A DNA stretch of 64,000 nt from Ottelia alismoides (Eukaryota > Streptophyta > Magnoliopsida > Alismatales > Hydrocharitaceae): NCBI GenBank assembly GCA_037367405.1, contig JAZKJV010010740.1, forward strand, positions 186,001 through 250,000, in the 5' to 3' direction. Below, piece after piece: positions 1 to 10,100 of the stretch; the stretch's first letter is position 1; every line of letters begins with the position of its first letter. The position numbers and the translations under genes were made by a program. Below the pieces are notes generated by a model. That model was not told the origin of the DNA, did no database searches, and saw nothing but the letters and a program-made list of their open reading frames with translations.

Positions 1-4
1 AGTA

Positions 5-814
5 ATGACCCAGAGGAAGTTTGTCATGGATCTCCTGTCTGAGACAGGTATGACTGGGTGCAAGCCAGCTATGATGCCTATGGATCCAAATGTGAAATTG
101 CATGATGATGACACTGAAGAAGTCGATAGCAGGAGGTACAAGGAGCTAGTGGGGAAGCTCCTATATGTGACCATCACCAGACCAGATATTATGTTTGCAA
201 TAAGCAAGGTTAGCCAATTTATGGAGTGTCCCAGAAAGACTCATATGGATGCTATCTATATGATCTTGAGATATCTGAAGAACTCACCTGGCTCAGGGCT
301 ACTATTCAGTAGGGGCAGTTCATTGGAGGTAACAGCGTGTGCAGACGCTGACTACGCAGGATGCCCCACAGACAGAAAGTCTACTTCAGGATTTGTTGTC
401 TTTGTTGGTCACTCAATTGTCTCATGGAAAAGCAAGAAGCAGACCTAGTTGCCAGATCAAGTGCAGAATCAGAATACAGAGCCATGGCTCAAGGGAGTAC
501 AGAGATGATGTGGGTTCGATCGGTGTTGACTGGTCTTTCTATAGATGTTCCTCTTCCTATGCAGCTATTGTGTGATAATCAAGCTGCATTATTCATTGCA
601 AATAATCCTGCTTTCCATGAATAAACGAAGCATATTGAGGTGGATTGTCATTACACTCGAGATCTGATCCAGAAGGGGCTCATATCTATAGCTCACGTGT
701 CTACAGGAGATCAGACAGCTGATATCTTCACCAAGGCTCTAGCACGAAGTCCTTTTCAAAAGTGTTGGTCCAAGCTGAGCATGATAGATATATATGCTCC
801 AGCTTGAGGGGGAG
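5..814 (+). pseudogene. Ty1/copia pol C-terminal fragment (end of RT and RNase H), broken
   Basis: The translation from 5 to about 440 reads as the C-terminal part of copia reverse transcriptase, followed by RNase H (ADADYAGCPTDRKSTSGF, then SWKSKKQ). The frame shifts near 430-450 and continues in another frame with ARSSAESEYRAMA and [17 protein letters not shown]. An in-frame TAA stop at 622-624 is followed by more RNase H-like sequence ([15 protein letters not shown], then DQTADIFTKAL). The fragment therefore has at least one frameshift and one stop and cannot make a working enzyme. It ends just before a purine-rich tract at 804-814 and an LTR. The rest of the element lies left of the window. 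The same lineage recurs at 50304-52837 on the other strand. Confidence 0.9.
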
Positions 815-998
815 TGTTAAGTAAATTATCGTACTATGTATGGCTTAGTCTAATTTCATCTTTATAAGTGTACTTATCATGTAATTAACCCAGGGCTATT
901 CTCCTATATAAGAGAGCCCTCAGGTACGTCTAATGCATCCAGTTCTTTTCTCTCATCAAGTATCGATATCTGTTTTTATTTCCAGAGATATCGACCAT
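815..998 (+). mobile_element. 3' LTR of the copia element (right boundary approximate)
   Basis: A polypurine tract (GAGGGGGAG) ends at 814 and is followed at once by TGTTAAG, the usual start of a copia LTR. A TATATAAG promoter-like box lies at 905-912. The right end is not certain: I place it near the ATATCGACCA at about 998. No TSD can be checked because the left end is outside the window. Confidence 0.65.
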
Positions 999-1512
999 GT
1001 TTTTCATATATATCTTATATCTGCATCCAACTTTGGAATTGGATGTGGATTGTAAAACCCATATCTGCAATGCACTCATTTCTTAGTATCCCAACAAGCT
1101 GCACTTTACAAGCCATATGGGCATCCGACGTGATATCGACCAAAAAATACTCGATGATAGAAGCCTTGTTCAAATTTCCCAACCCAATGACATCAAGAGT
1201 CATCATCAATATCACAACGCCCATATAATGACATCTCCACAATCTTTGACATTTTTTGCACTAAAGGCATCGAATCTCAATAATCATGCACAAAGCACGT
1301 AAGCATCGCACCATGTCTGGCCATCAAGGATGCGAACTGACAAATACAAATATGGAAATAGGTGATAACATATCTCCATTTGTTTTAGATTCAACTATTA
1401 AGGAATAGGAAATATGCATTCCCAATGTCCTTAAAACATATATGGATTTTGAATAAATATGGATGACATGCAGATAATATAGAAACACTTTGTACATAAG
1501 TTGAAATGTGTG
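999..1512. other. Unassigned stretch with one open minus-strand fragment
   Basis: This lies between the copia LTR and the L1 3' end. A 75-codon minus-strand frame (1242-1015) encodes an unfamiliar peptide (for example NKASIIEYFLVDITSDAHM). It has the amino-acid texture of a real protein, but I do not recognise it and see no splice-bounded partner exons. It may be an exon or pseudogene fragment, or chance. The rest (1243-1512) is AT-rich with nothing recognisable. Confidence 0.2.
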
Positions 1513-2043
1513 TATATTTTTGAAGCCCAAAAAGGGGGAAACATGCAAAGGTACCTGTTCCAGATATATTACTAAAAAAAGAAAGATTACAGAGGGACTT
1601 ACAGTATCCAGGACTCAAGAAGAGACCTAGAGTGAACAATGAAAGATTACAGTTTCGCAATAGAAGCGCTAAAAGAAAAGTACATCGTTTCTGCCTAACC
1701 AAATAGCCCAGATTGTTGCCAGCGATCCTAAGGTGTCATCTCTAGCACGATGTCTGGCGAGAAACATGAATTCCCAGAATTGATCAAGGCCCTGATAGTT
1801 AAGCCAACCTGAAATAGCCCCAACCCAGACTAAGGCAGTCTCTGCACACTCGAAGAAGAGGTGATCTACTGTTTCGATGTGTGCTTCACAAAGCGGACAT
1901 CTATTAGATATGTTCGGAAAGAGTCTCGCACAACGGTCCCTTGTCATAACACGTCTTCCCCTTAAAAGACACAGAAAAAAACCAATTCTGCCCGACAAAT
2001 GTAGCCCCCAAATGAGATTGCATTCCTGGATCAAGGAATCCAT
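1513..2043 (-). mobile_element. L1-type LINE 3' fragment (L1-A), zinc-binding domain
   Basis: The minus-strand translation 2043-1669 contains the zf-RVT domain that ends plant L1 ORF2: RGRRVMTRD, CPLCEAHIETVDHLFFEC and AIWLGRND. The sequence from 1513 (TTTTTGAAGCCCAAAAAGGG) is the complement of an L1 3' end. A very similar 3' end is seen at 53344 for another L1. The copy is 5'-truncated at about 2043, where it meets an L1 on the opposite strand. Only the last 0.5 kb remains. Confidence 0.8.
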
Positions 2044-2044
2044 C

Positions 2045-4843
2045 CGGGATTGCGAGCAAGTTGGCCTCGCTCAAGAGGCAGTTGATGGAATTCAATCGAG
2101 TTAACAGGGTTCAACGGCGTGGCAAGAGGCCGAGGGTCCTGGAGGAGGTATGCAAGCTGGACAAGCTGGAGGATAAGAGGTCTTTGACGACAGAGGAGGT
2201 AGTAAAGAGAGGCATTCACTTGGAAGAGATTCTGCTTGAAGACAAAAAGGAAGAGGTGACATAGAGGCAGAGATCCAGACAGCGATGGTTGAAGGAGGGC
2301 GATGTGAACACGAAGTTTTTTTATACCATGGCAAGTGGGAGGATGTACAGGAATTTGATACTTTCGATCTCCGTCGAAGGGGCGGTGGTTGAGGGGGACA
2401 GGGATGCAGGGGTCACACTGAAATCACACTTCAGGCCTTCAACAGGGGCGGGCTCGATCAGGTTGGTGTTGGTAGGGGAGAGGAGTTTCTCGTATTTCTG
2501 ACTCGGAGGTGAGAACATTGGTGAGGGAGATTACGTAGGCGGAGGCCAGGTGGGTGCTTTTTCAACTTAATGCGGACGGGACACCTGGATCGGATGAGTT
2601 CCCGATTTCTTTCTGTAGGGAATTCTGGGAGACAGTTAAGGGAGATGTGATGGAGGTGCTGTAGGAATTTCAGCAGGGGAATATGGGATTCTAAAGACTG
2701 AACAAGATGCTCATTTTTCTACTGCCTAAGGACACTCCGATCAGGGTGGAGGACTACAGGTTTATTGCGTTGTCAAATGCTATGTATCTCTTGGTGTCAA
2801 AAATTCTTGCTAACTGATTGAGGGAAGTACTACACCGTATCATCTCGCCTGAGCAGACATCATTTGTACTTAAGAGAGCTATGACAGACGGGTTGGTAAT
2901 GGCATTGAAAATGGTGAGGGATTGGAAAAGAAACAAGACCAAATGTGTGCTTTGGAATGTTGATTTTTCCAAAGCATGTGATTATGTTGATTGGAGATTC
3001 CTATGGACTTCAATGGAGAAAAGAGGATTCTCGGAGAGGTGGATTGCTTGGATCCAGCAATGTGTTACAACCGCATCTCATGCCGTACTTGTCAACAGTG
3101 ACCGGAAGGGGGTTTCTTCCAGTCCAGCCGCAGAGGGGAATCAAGCAAGGAAGCTCGCTGGCTCTGCTTCTCTTTGTGATTGTGACTGATGCATTAGTGG
3201 TGATAATGAGGTTGGCAGTTGATGAGGACTGGTGTTCTGGGTAAAATCCCAATATTACAGTATGTTGATGACAATATACTATTCCAAAGAGTTGAGGCAG
3301 AGAAGATTCAAAGGGCATCGCTTATCATGGATATTTTTGAGGACGTTTCCGGGCTTCGAATGAATAGGGAAAAGTTAGTGGTAGTACCTTTCAACCTTGC
3401 GGAGGAGGAGCTGCGGCACGTGACTGAGGCATTGGGTTGCCTAACTGCAGCTCTGTCGATTACGTACTTGGGGCTCCCATTGGTGGCGGGGAAGTTGAAG
3501 TCTAAGGATTGAAGGATGCTACTGGAAAGATTGGAGGGGAGGTTGGTGTGTTGGAAGGCATCGATGCTCTCAAGGGGTGGGAAGTTGGTGTTTTGAAACA
3601 TGTTCTCTCAATCATCCCGATTTTCTTCGGCTCCACGAGGTCGTTGCCTGCAGGGGTGCAAGCTAAGATTGAGGTATTGATGAGGAGATTTTTTTGGTTA
3701 GACGGGCAACAAACGTGTCCATATGGTAGACTGGGGAAAGGTGACGCCACCAAAGAGGAAGAGTGGTTAGGGGTGCTGCGGGTGGAGGAGATGAATAAGG
3801 CGTTTATGGCGAAATGGGTGGTTCGATTGTGGGGGAAATCAGAGGACATGGTATGTCGTTTGCTTAGGAAGATTTATGGTGTGAACATGTCGTTGGAGGT
3901 CATCCCATGACGTCTACCATCCTCTTTGTGGAAGGGGATTACTACGGCTATTCCAGCTATTGCTACTATTTTGAGACCGGTGCTAGGGGATGGAGCAAGA
4001 TTTCACTTTTGGAGGGATGACTGGACGGGGGATGGAGCGGTGGGGGAACGATACCCACGCCTCTTAAGGTTGGTGGGGAACAGCGAGGTGAGGGTGCAGC
4101 AAGTGTGGGACCATGGGTGTATGGCATGGTCTGTGGTGTTCACGTCAGCCTTGTCGGATCAGAGGAGAAAGGAGTTCCTTACTCTACAGACGGAGATGTT
4201 ACAGAGCGAGAGTCCATCTTCGGGCATAGATCACTTTGTTTGGGGAGATGGGAAGTTTACGGTGAGGAAGGCATATCGTTTTCTAGTGGAGGACGGGGAG
4301 GAAGTACATGAGAGGTTCGTGTCGATAGAGATTTGATATGGCCGTGTAAAGTGCCAAACCGAATTAAGGTTTTCCTTTGGCAGTTCAAGCTTGGGAGGAT
4401 TCTCACCAAGTATCGTCGGGGGAAGTTGCTGGGTATGGAGGATGTTACATGCGACAGATGCGAGTTGGCTGGAGAGGATGTGGACCATTTGTTTTTCTCT
4501 TGCCCATTCTCAGTTGAGGTGTGAAATCAGGCCAACATCACGTGGCTTGCGCGGCTTGATTGCTCAACTTTTTGGAGAGATATTAGATCGGTCTGCGGCA
4601 TTGGGCATGAGGACAGATCGTACTCTTTTGCTTTGGTGCGGTCGATCTAATGCATCGGGAACAAGGTCATTTGGGGGGGAGGGGGGATGTTTCATATCGA
4701 AAATGTAATTGAGCATTGTAGGGTGTTTTATTTAGCATGGCAAATGTAATATGATGTAATCTAACTTTTTGATATACACACACATATACACACACTGATG
4801 TGGGTCCCAGCTTGAGACGCCACCCTTTTTTCTTCAAAAAAAC
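2045..4843 (+). mobile_element. L1-type LINE, 5'-truncated (L1-B)
   Basis: A 2.8-kb copy keeps the region between endonuclease and RT, the RT, the zinc-binding domain and the 3' UTR. It ends in GTGGGTCCCAGCTTGAG..CCACCC followed by an A-rich tail (4836-4843). The same 3' UTR signature occurs in the L1 fragments ending at 8622 (+) and 34193 (-), so all three belong to one L1 family. The 5' end is lost at about 2045, where the oppositely oriented L1-A begins. Confidence 0.85.
2061..4700 (+). pseudogene. L1 ORF2 remnant: reverse transcriptase and zf-RVT
   Basis: The translation is broken over several frames. Recognisable pieces in order are: the connector before RT (ASLKRQLMEFNR; RWLKEGDVNTKFF at 2287-2325); early RT (PEQTSFVLKRAMTDGLVMA; WNVDFSKACDYVDWRFLW at 2958-3010); the catalytic box LQYVDDNILF with YVDD at 3261-3272; the thumb (TYLGLPLV); the tether; and the zinc-binding domain [18 protein letters not shown] at 4450-4503. 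Stops and frameshifts lie between these blocks. In plant L1s this protein nicks the target and reverse-transcribes the element RNA. This copy is dead. Confidence 0.85.
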
Positions 4844-4856
4844 TATATCAAATATG

Positions 4857-5140
4857 GTTGAGCCTAAGAGATTTAAAAAACATACAACCGTATTTATATA
4901 CTAAATGGATACCATAAGAAAACGATTATGTATATTTTTGCGGATATCAGAGTAATATTTGTATCTGTGGAAAGAAAATGATGACTTGGTTATTCATAAG
5001 GACCTAGAGTTTTCTTATATAAAGAGGAGAAACCCCGGTGGGCAAATTACGTACTAGAGACAGAAGAAATAGAAAAATACATAAAATAGGAAAAAATAAA
5101 TATATCTCTCAACAGTATCTATATCCATTTAAAAATAATA
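4857..5140 (-). repeat. Decayed copia LTR-like sequence
   Basis: The segment around 5008-5052 reads, on the minus strand, as GTAATTTGCCC, then CTCCTCTTTATATAAGA. This closely resembles the promoter part of the plus-strand copia LTR at 58660-58695 (TAATTTGCCC..CTCCTCTATATAAGAG). Related pieces also occur at 33826-34045. I infer an old solo or partial LTR and see no clear ends. Confidence 0.4.
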
Positions 5141-5162
5141 CAAATACAAATATCAACATAAA

Positions 5163-5352
5163 AAAGGTGAAGCCCTCTCCCACTTTAAGTAGGGTAGGCT
5201 ACATGGATTCTTGCTCAAATCCATGTCGAAAGATCTGACTATTTTTTTACATTGGTTGTTGGCTACCTAGTGCAACTCCCACAAGAAGGGATTCGAACCC
5301 TGGTATTTTGGGTGGTAGGCACACTGTACTATCACCAGACCATTGAAGTAGG
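5163..5352 (-). mobile_element. tRNA-derived SINE, copy 1
   Basis: On the minus strand the copy starts with a tRNA-like head: TGGTCTGGTGATAGT..CAG as A box and GGTTCGAATCC as B box, the RNA polymerase III internal promoter. The body ends with GAATCCATGTAGCCTACCC..AAAGTGGGAGAGGGCTT and a short T/A tail. A perfect 22-bp direct repeat flanks it (5141-5162 and 5353-5374), which proves retroposition. The 3' tail matches the 3' end of the RTE LINEs in this window. Confidence 0.88.
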
Positions 5353-5374
5353 CAAATACAAATATCAACATAAA

Positions 5375-6476
5375 TATATAAAATGAATACATTCATCAAA
5401 ATTTCTATATAATGGATACTCGATGCAGGTTGGATGCTTACAGACTAGTATTAGTATACTAGTCTGTAGTAGATTATGTTAGTCTATTAATATTATGTAC
5501 AAGTAACGTATTTACATACTAGTATTAACATGTAGATATCATTTTAACGTGCTAAAAACTAACATATATGCATACTAACGTGTATATTTTACACGGATTA
5601 ACATGTTATGAAACTAAATTAAGAAAGTATCACATATATTATTGAATAGAGTTAATGTATGGTACTTATATGTGTGTATGTAAATATATACGTTGTTTTT
5701 AATTAATATGTGCATGTAATGATGTATATATTTAGTACCTCGCTTATCTCGGGCGAGCGCCTAGGTGAACTAGAACCTCAAGTAATTTGAACCCTTAGCG
5801 ATAAGGGAATACCTCAAGCATTTTGAAACCTTAGCGATTGGGGAGTTCCTCATGTCTTTGATGACACTGGTTACAAATATATCCATTTTCGATGGCATCT
5901 CTAATAGACACCCTCAAGCATCAGGACAGTCACAATTCACGAGGGATAGCACCACCACAACCGCAACTCCTCGTCGTTGCCATCTTCGCACCACCATCCA
6001 AATCACCTCCCCCTCTGGCCCAAGAAGCATCCTCATACATTGGCCCCTTTTTCCTCTCCCCACGCCCCAAATTGATCTTTGCTTGCCTTGCTCATCTTTT
6101 CTCTGAATATGAGCATGACAACATCCAGAGACCACTCTCACTCTATATCCTAGTAGCCTATGATCAAAATTCAACATTCTTACACTTAGAAGAAAAATAT
6201 AAGGGATCCAGAAATATGTGAGACTTTATGAAAGTTTAAGGTAATGTTTCAACATAATTCACGTGGATAGGCATGTGCGAGAAAAAAGTAAGATTTAAGA
6301 CGAAAATGGGGAGCACACCCAGGCTTTTATCCTCAGCATGACATTGTTATTTGGCATGAAACCATGGGCACTGAATGATGATTAGTAAATGGAATAATCA
6401 AGAAAAAAATACATTCAAAATTAAACCAAACAAACTAATTAAAATATATGAAGTTGATAAAAATATAAAAATCAGC
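5375..6476. other. AT-rich intergenic or intronic DNA, no gene recognised
   Basis: From 5430 to 5730 the sequence is very AT-rich, with repeated TACTAGTAT/AACATGTA words. A small GC-richer patch at 5740-5850 contains CTCGGGCGAGCGCCTAGG and two similar words ending in CCTTAGCGAT, 50 bp apart. It may be a relic of a short repetitive MITE. From 5890 to 6230 there is C-rich sequence with open frames but no protein I recognise. The missing UBX exons of the host gene are not here. Confidence 0.4.
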
Positions 6477-6545
6477 AAAGAATCAATGTAGCCGACCCTA
6501 TTTAATGTGGGAGACGGCTTTGTTGGTGGTGCTGGTGCCTCCAAT
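6477..6545 (+). mobile_element. RTE LINE 3' tail, ~70-bp fragment
   Basis: AATCAATGTAGCCGACCC..TTAATGTGGGAGACGGCTTTG, followed by a degenerate TTG/GTG repeat, matches the last 70 bp of the RTE LINE at 11860-11921. It is an extreme 5'-truncated insertion or an old remnant. The TTG-type tail, rather than poly(T), says LINE rather than SINE. Confidence 0.65.
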
Positions 6546-7003
6546 GTAACTGATGGTGATACAAATGATGACAATTTAAATGGATTCTTGAAAATTTATA
6601 ACAAATTGAGCGCAAATGCTAACCAAATGTATATCAATTGGATGATATTTCAGCATCAAGCAACAATTTTGATATTGTAAAAGAAAGAAAGTTGTATAAA
6701 AACAGGCCATTGATAACAATTTCATGCCATTTATATCTGTAAAGCACATCTTGTTATTAGAGGAAAATACATATGCAAAATAAAACTGATGCTAAATTAC
6801 GACATCATCCTTCACAAGAGAATCGAAATGATTTCTAGTCCCGAGCCAGAAACTTCATGTCTTACCATAAGCTTAACTAATCATGATCAGTAATGATATT
6901 TATTAAATTAACCCCCTAAATTGGACCATCTACACAAAAAGACTCCCCATCACAAAGATTGGCAGGTATCAAAGTACTTGACAATTGAATGAAAATGGCT
7001 GAC
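6546..7003. other. Intron of the host UBX gene, no feature seen
   Basis: AT-rich sequence downstream of the last visible host exon on the minus strand. A GT donor follows the exon at 7003-7002, so the intron continues to the left. I found no further exon of the gene in this stretch. Confidence 0.5.
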
Positions 7004-7168
7004 CTCTTCTTCTCGCAGTTTCCTCTCTGCTGCTTCTTTTTTATGCCTTTCTTGTTCTAGAGCTGCTTTTTGTGCTGATTCCTCTTCTGAGCGACGAAGT
7101 TCAGCTTCCTGGATGGCCTTCACTTCCTTCTCTCTATCTGCAGCAAGTGATGCTAGATATTCATCATC
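7004..7168 (-). CDS. Host UBX gene exon, coiled coil
   Basis: A 165-bp, phase-0 exon of 55 codons. It starts [15 protein letters not shown] and continues as an unbroken Glu/Lys/Arg/Ala-rich helix. In the family this helix directly precedes the UBX domain. The acceptor is CATGCAG and the donor GAG/GTCAGC. The UBX exons are expected further left and are not visible, so they lie outside the window or are lost. Confidence 0.88.
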
Positions 7169-10100
7169 CTGCATGATTGATTATTTTACCATTTTATTAA
7201 ATTAACACACAAATACAGTGAACAGTAAAATGAAGGGGAAAAAGAAACAAACCTGTTGTTCTCTCAGTATACGCTGAGCGACAAGGTTGGGGGACGGAGA
7301 GCGTGCCACTCGAGCATTAAAAGCAGCCCGTCTTTCAGAAAGTGATTGTAAGGGTTGAGCAAAAGGATATGCTGAACTTTCTGAGACCCCACCAAACATT
7401 GCTTCGAGCATCATAGCCTCGTGGCGTTCTTCAGAGGATAAGCCACCCCACTAAGTTGGAAATATAAAATGATGAAAAAAACTTATATTTACCAAGATAT
7501 AACTCAGCCTCGGGGATCTAAGATAAATCAGAAAAGGACATTCACAACTACATTTGTATACAAAATGCATTACCTCATCAGAAAAAATATCTCCATTTAG
7601 ATGGGGCTGGTTATCACCATGTTGTTGCTCAGAATTTGATCTGTCAACTAAGAGTCCATTTCCAGTAACTAAATCATGTCTTCTAGAAGACCGACGCCTC
7701 ATCAGAGGTTGCTCCTCTGAATCTTCTGCATCATCACCTTCTTCTGATTTAGACCTGCTTGAAGTTTTCATCATTCAAGGGGCCAGGATCTAGCCTCCAA
7801 ATAGAAAATCCATATATCAACGAAAACAGAACCACAATGCAAGAAATTCCACCTGTTTTTTTTATTGAGACAGTACTTTCCATTATTGGAGGACTTGCAG
7901 CAACTACAAGAGTTTGAGATTCTACTGATCTTCAATGCGACTATTGCATCCCATCCAAGAAATGAGAGAAAGATCGTTACAATTCATGTGGGGAGAGGGG
8001 AGATTCTTGGTGAGAAAGGCATACCGCTTTCTAGTGAATGAGGGGGTGGGGGGAGATGCAGGAGGAGCTGGGAGTGGACACGGCTTTGATATGGAGGAAT
8101 AGAGTGCCAAACCACGTTAAGGATTTCTTGTGGCTGCTCCTGATGGAGAAGGTTCTTACGAAGGCTCGTCATAGTCGTCTGTTGGGTGCCCTCGAGGTTA
8201 GATGCGATAGATGCGGTGTAGCGGAGGAGGACGTAGATCACTTATTCTTCTCTTGCCCGCTATTGGCGGAGGATTGGGCCAGAGTCAGAGCAGCATGGTT
8301 GGAGAGTTGTAGTGGAGCCACATTCTGGAGGGATATCATATTGGTTTGCGGCAACGGGCATGAGGACAGCTCTCCTCTTTTTGCGGTGGTTTGGTATATT
8401 TGGTGTGCCTGAAATGATGTCATCTTCAAGGGCCAGAGGTTTTATGTTGAAAATGTGGTTGATCACTTTAGGCATTGGGTGTGGTGTGGCAAGCGTGATG
8501 TATTGAGGGTGGGATGTGGTTATGACAATGTTGTAATCCTTTCCGTTTATTATTTAATATATAATTTCTCAGTGTGGTGGGTCCCAGCTTGGGAGGCCAC
8601 CCATATTTCAATCAAAAAAACAACGATGTAACACTTCACAGATCATTGATGCCAACCTCACTTTGTTAGTATCTCACACAAATAGGCTAGAAGATAAACT
8701 CCAAGATTATCCAAGCACAGGTATTAGGCAGTTCAGCCATCGATTTGTATATCAATGTAATAATGTAAATAATTATGCAAAGTATCATCGACGATGAAGT
8801 AAAAATCAAACTCCCAAGATGCTCTATCTCTAATTAGAGCAATCACCACAAGGACACGGGCCCGCCAATTTTTCTTGCTTCTGATATCTAGAATCTGCGA
8901 GGGTTCTCGCATGAGGAACGCATGCGGGTAAATGAGCTAGTTCCGCTACATCACCGTCCGGATGCAGTCCAAAATTTGCAAGGGTTCTCGCATAATGGAT
9001 GTATGCGAGTAAAGAAGTTAGTCTAAAAGAGATTGCAAAGGAAGTTGCAGATTGGTAGTTGGAATATTGGCATTTTAACTGGAAAATTGATGGAAATAGT
9101 GGATATGATGGAAAGAAGGAAATTCATATACTATGTCTTCAAGAGACTAAATGGGGTGGAGAGAAAGCAAGGGAGATCGAGAAGACATGCTTTAAACTTT
9201 GGTATTCAGGTAAAGATAAGGGCAGAAACGGTGTTGGAGTGATTGTTCATAAGGATTTGAAGGATTGTGTGGTTGAGGTGCAAAGATATAGGGATTGGAT
9301 TATTTTGCTAAAATTGGTGCTTGAAGAAGAAATTCTGAATATCATCTCAATTTATGCACCACAAATTGGTTTAGATGAAAGTACTAAACAAGCTTTTTGG
9401 GAGGATCTGGATAAGATTATACAAGGAATCCCACAAAGAGAGATGATTTGCATAGGTAGAGATCTTAATGGACACGTAGGAAAAGATGTTTCAGGGTATG
9501 CTAGTGTTCATGGAGGATATGGTTTTGGGGATAGAAATGAAGAGGGAAAAGTCATTCTGGATTTTGTAATGGCATATGATCTTTTCATAGCAAACACTCT
9601 CTTCAAGAAGAGGGAGAAGCATTTAATTACTTATAAGAGTTGCCCAACTAGAACACAGATAGATTACTTTGCGTTGACGAGAAGAGATCGGTTGTGTTGC
9701 AAAGACTGGAAAGTAATCCCAGGAGAGAGTTCGACAACCCAACATCGCTTGTTAGTCTTGGATGTGCAAACAAAAGGGATGGTAAAGAAAAGGAGGGTTC
9801 CTAAGATCAATAGAACTAGAGGGTGGAATCTTCCACTGAAGCAATCGAGATTCAGGGATAAGGTTTTAGAAGACTTATCTTGGAATTGTAGCGGAAGTGC
9901 AAACGAGATATGGGAAGCAGTAGCATCTTGTATCCGAAAGGTAGATGCTAGAGGAGTCAAAGGGAGGAGCTCCAGGTCAAAATGAGGCTTGGTGGTGGAG
10001 TGAAGGAGTACAAGAGAAGCTAAAAATTAAAAGAGCATGATTTAAAGCTACGTCTAAGGATAGAACAGAGGAAACTGTCACAAACTACAAAATAGCGAAG

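Noticed and set aside
1513..4843. Twin-priming inversion of one L1
   Set aside because: Both arms contain the zf-RVT region and different 3' UTRs, so they cannot come from one template.
5163..5352. Possible tRNA gene from the A box/B box sequence
   Set aside because: The body has no acceptor-stem pairing beyond the promoter boxes and is repeated with TSDs, so it is a SINE.
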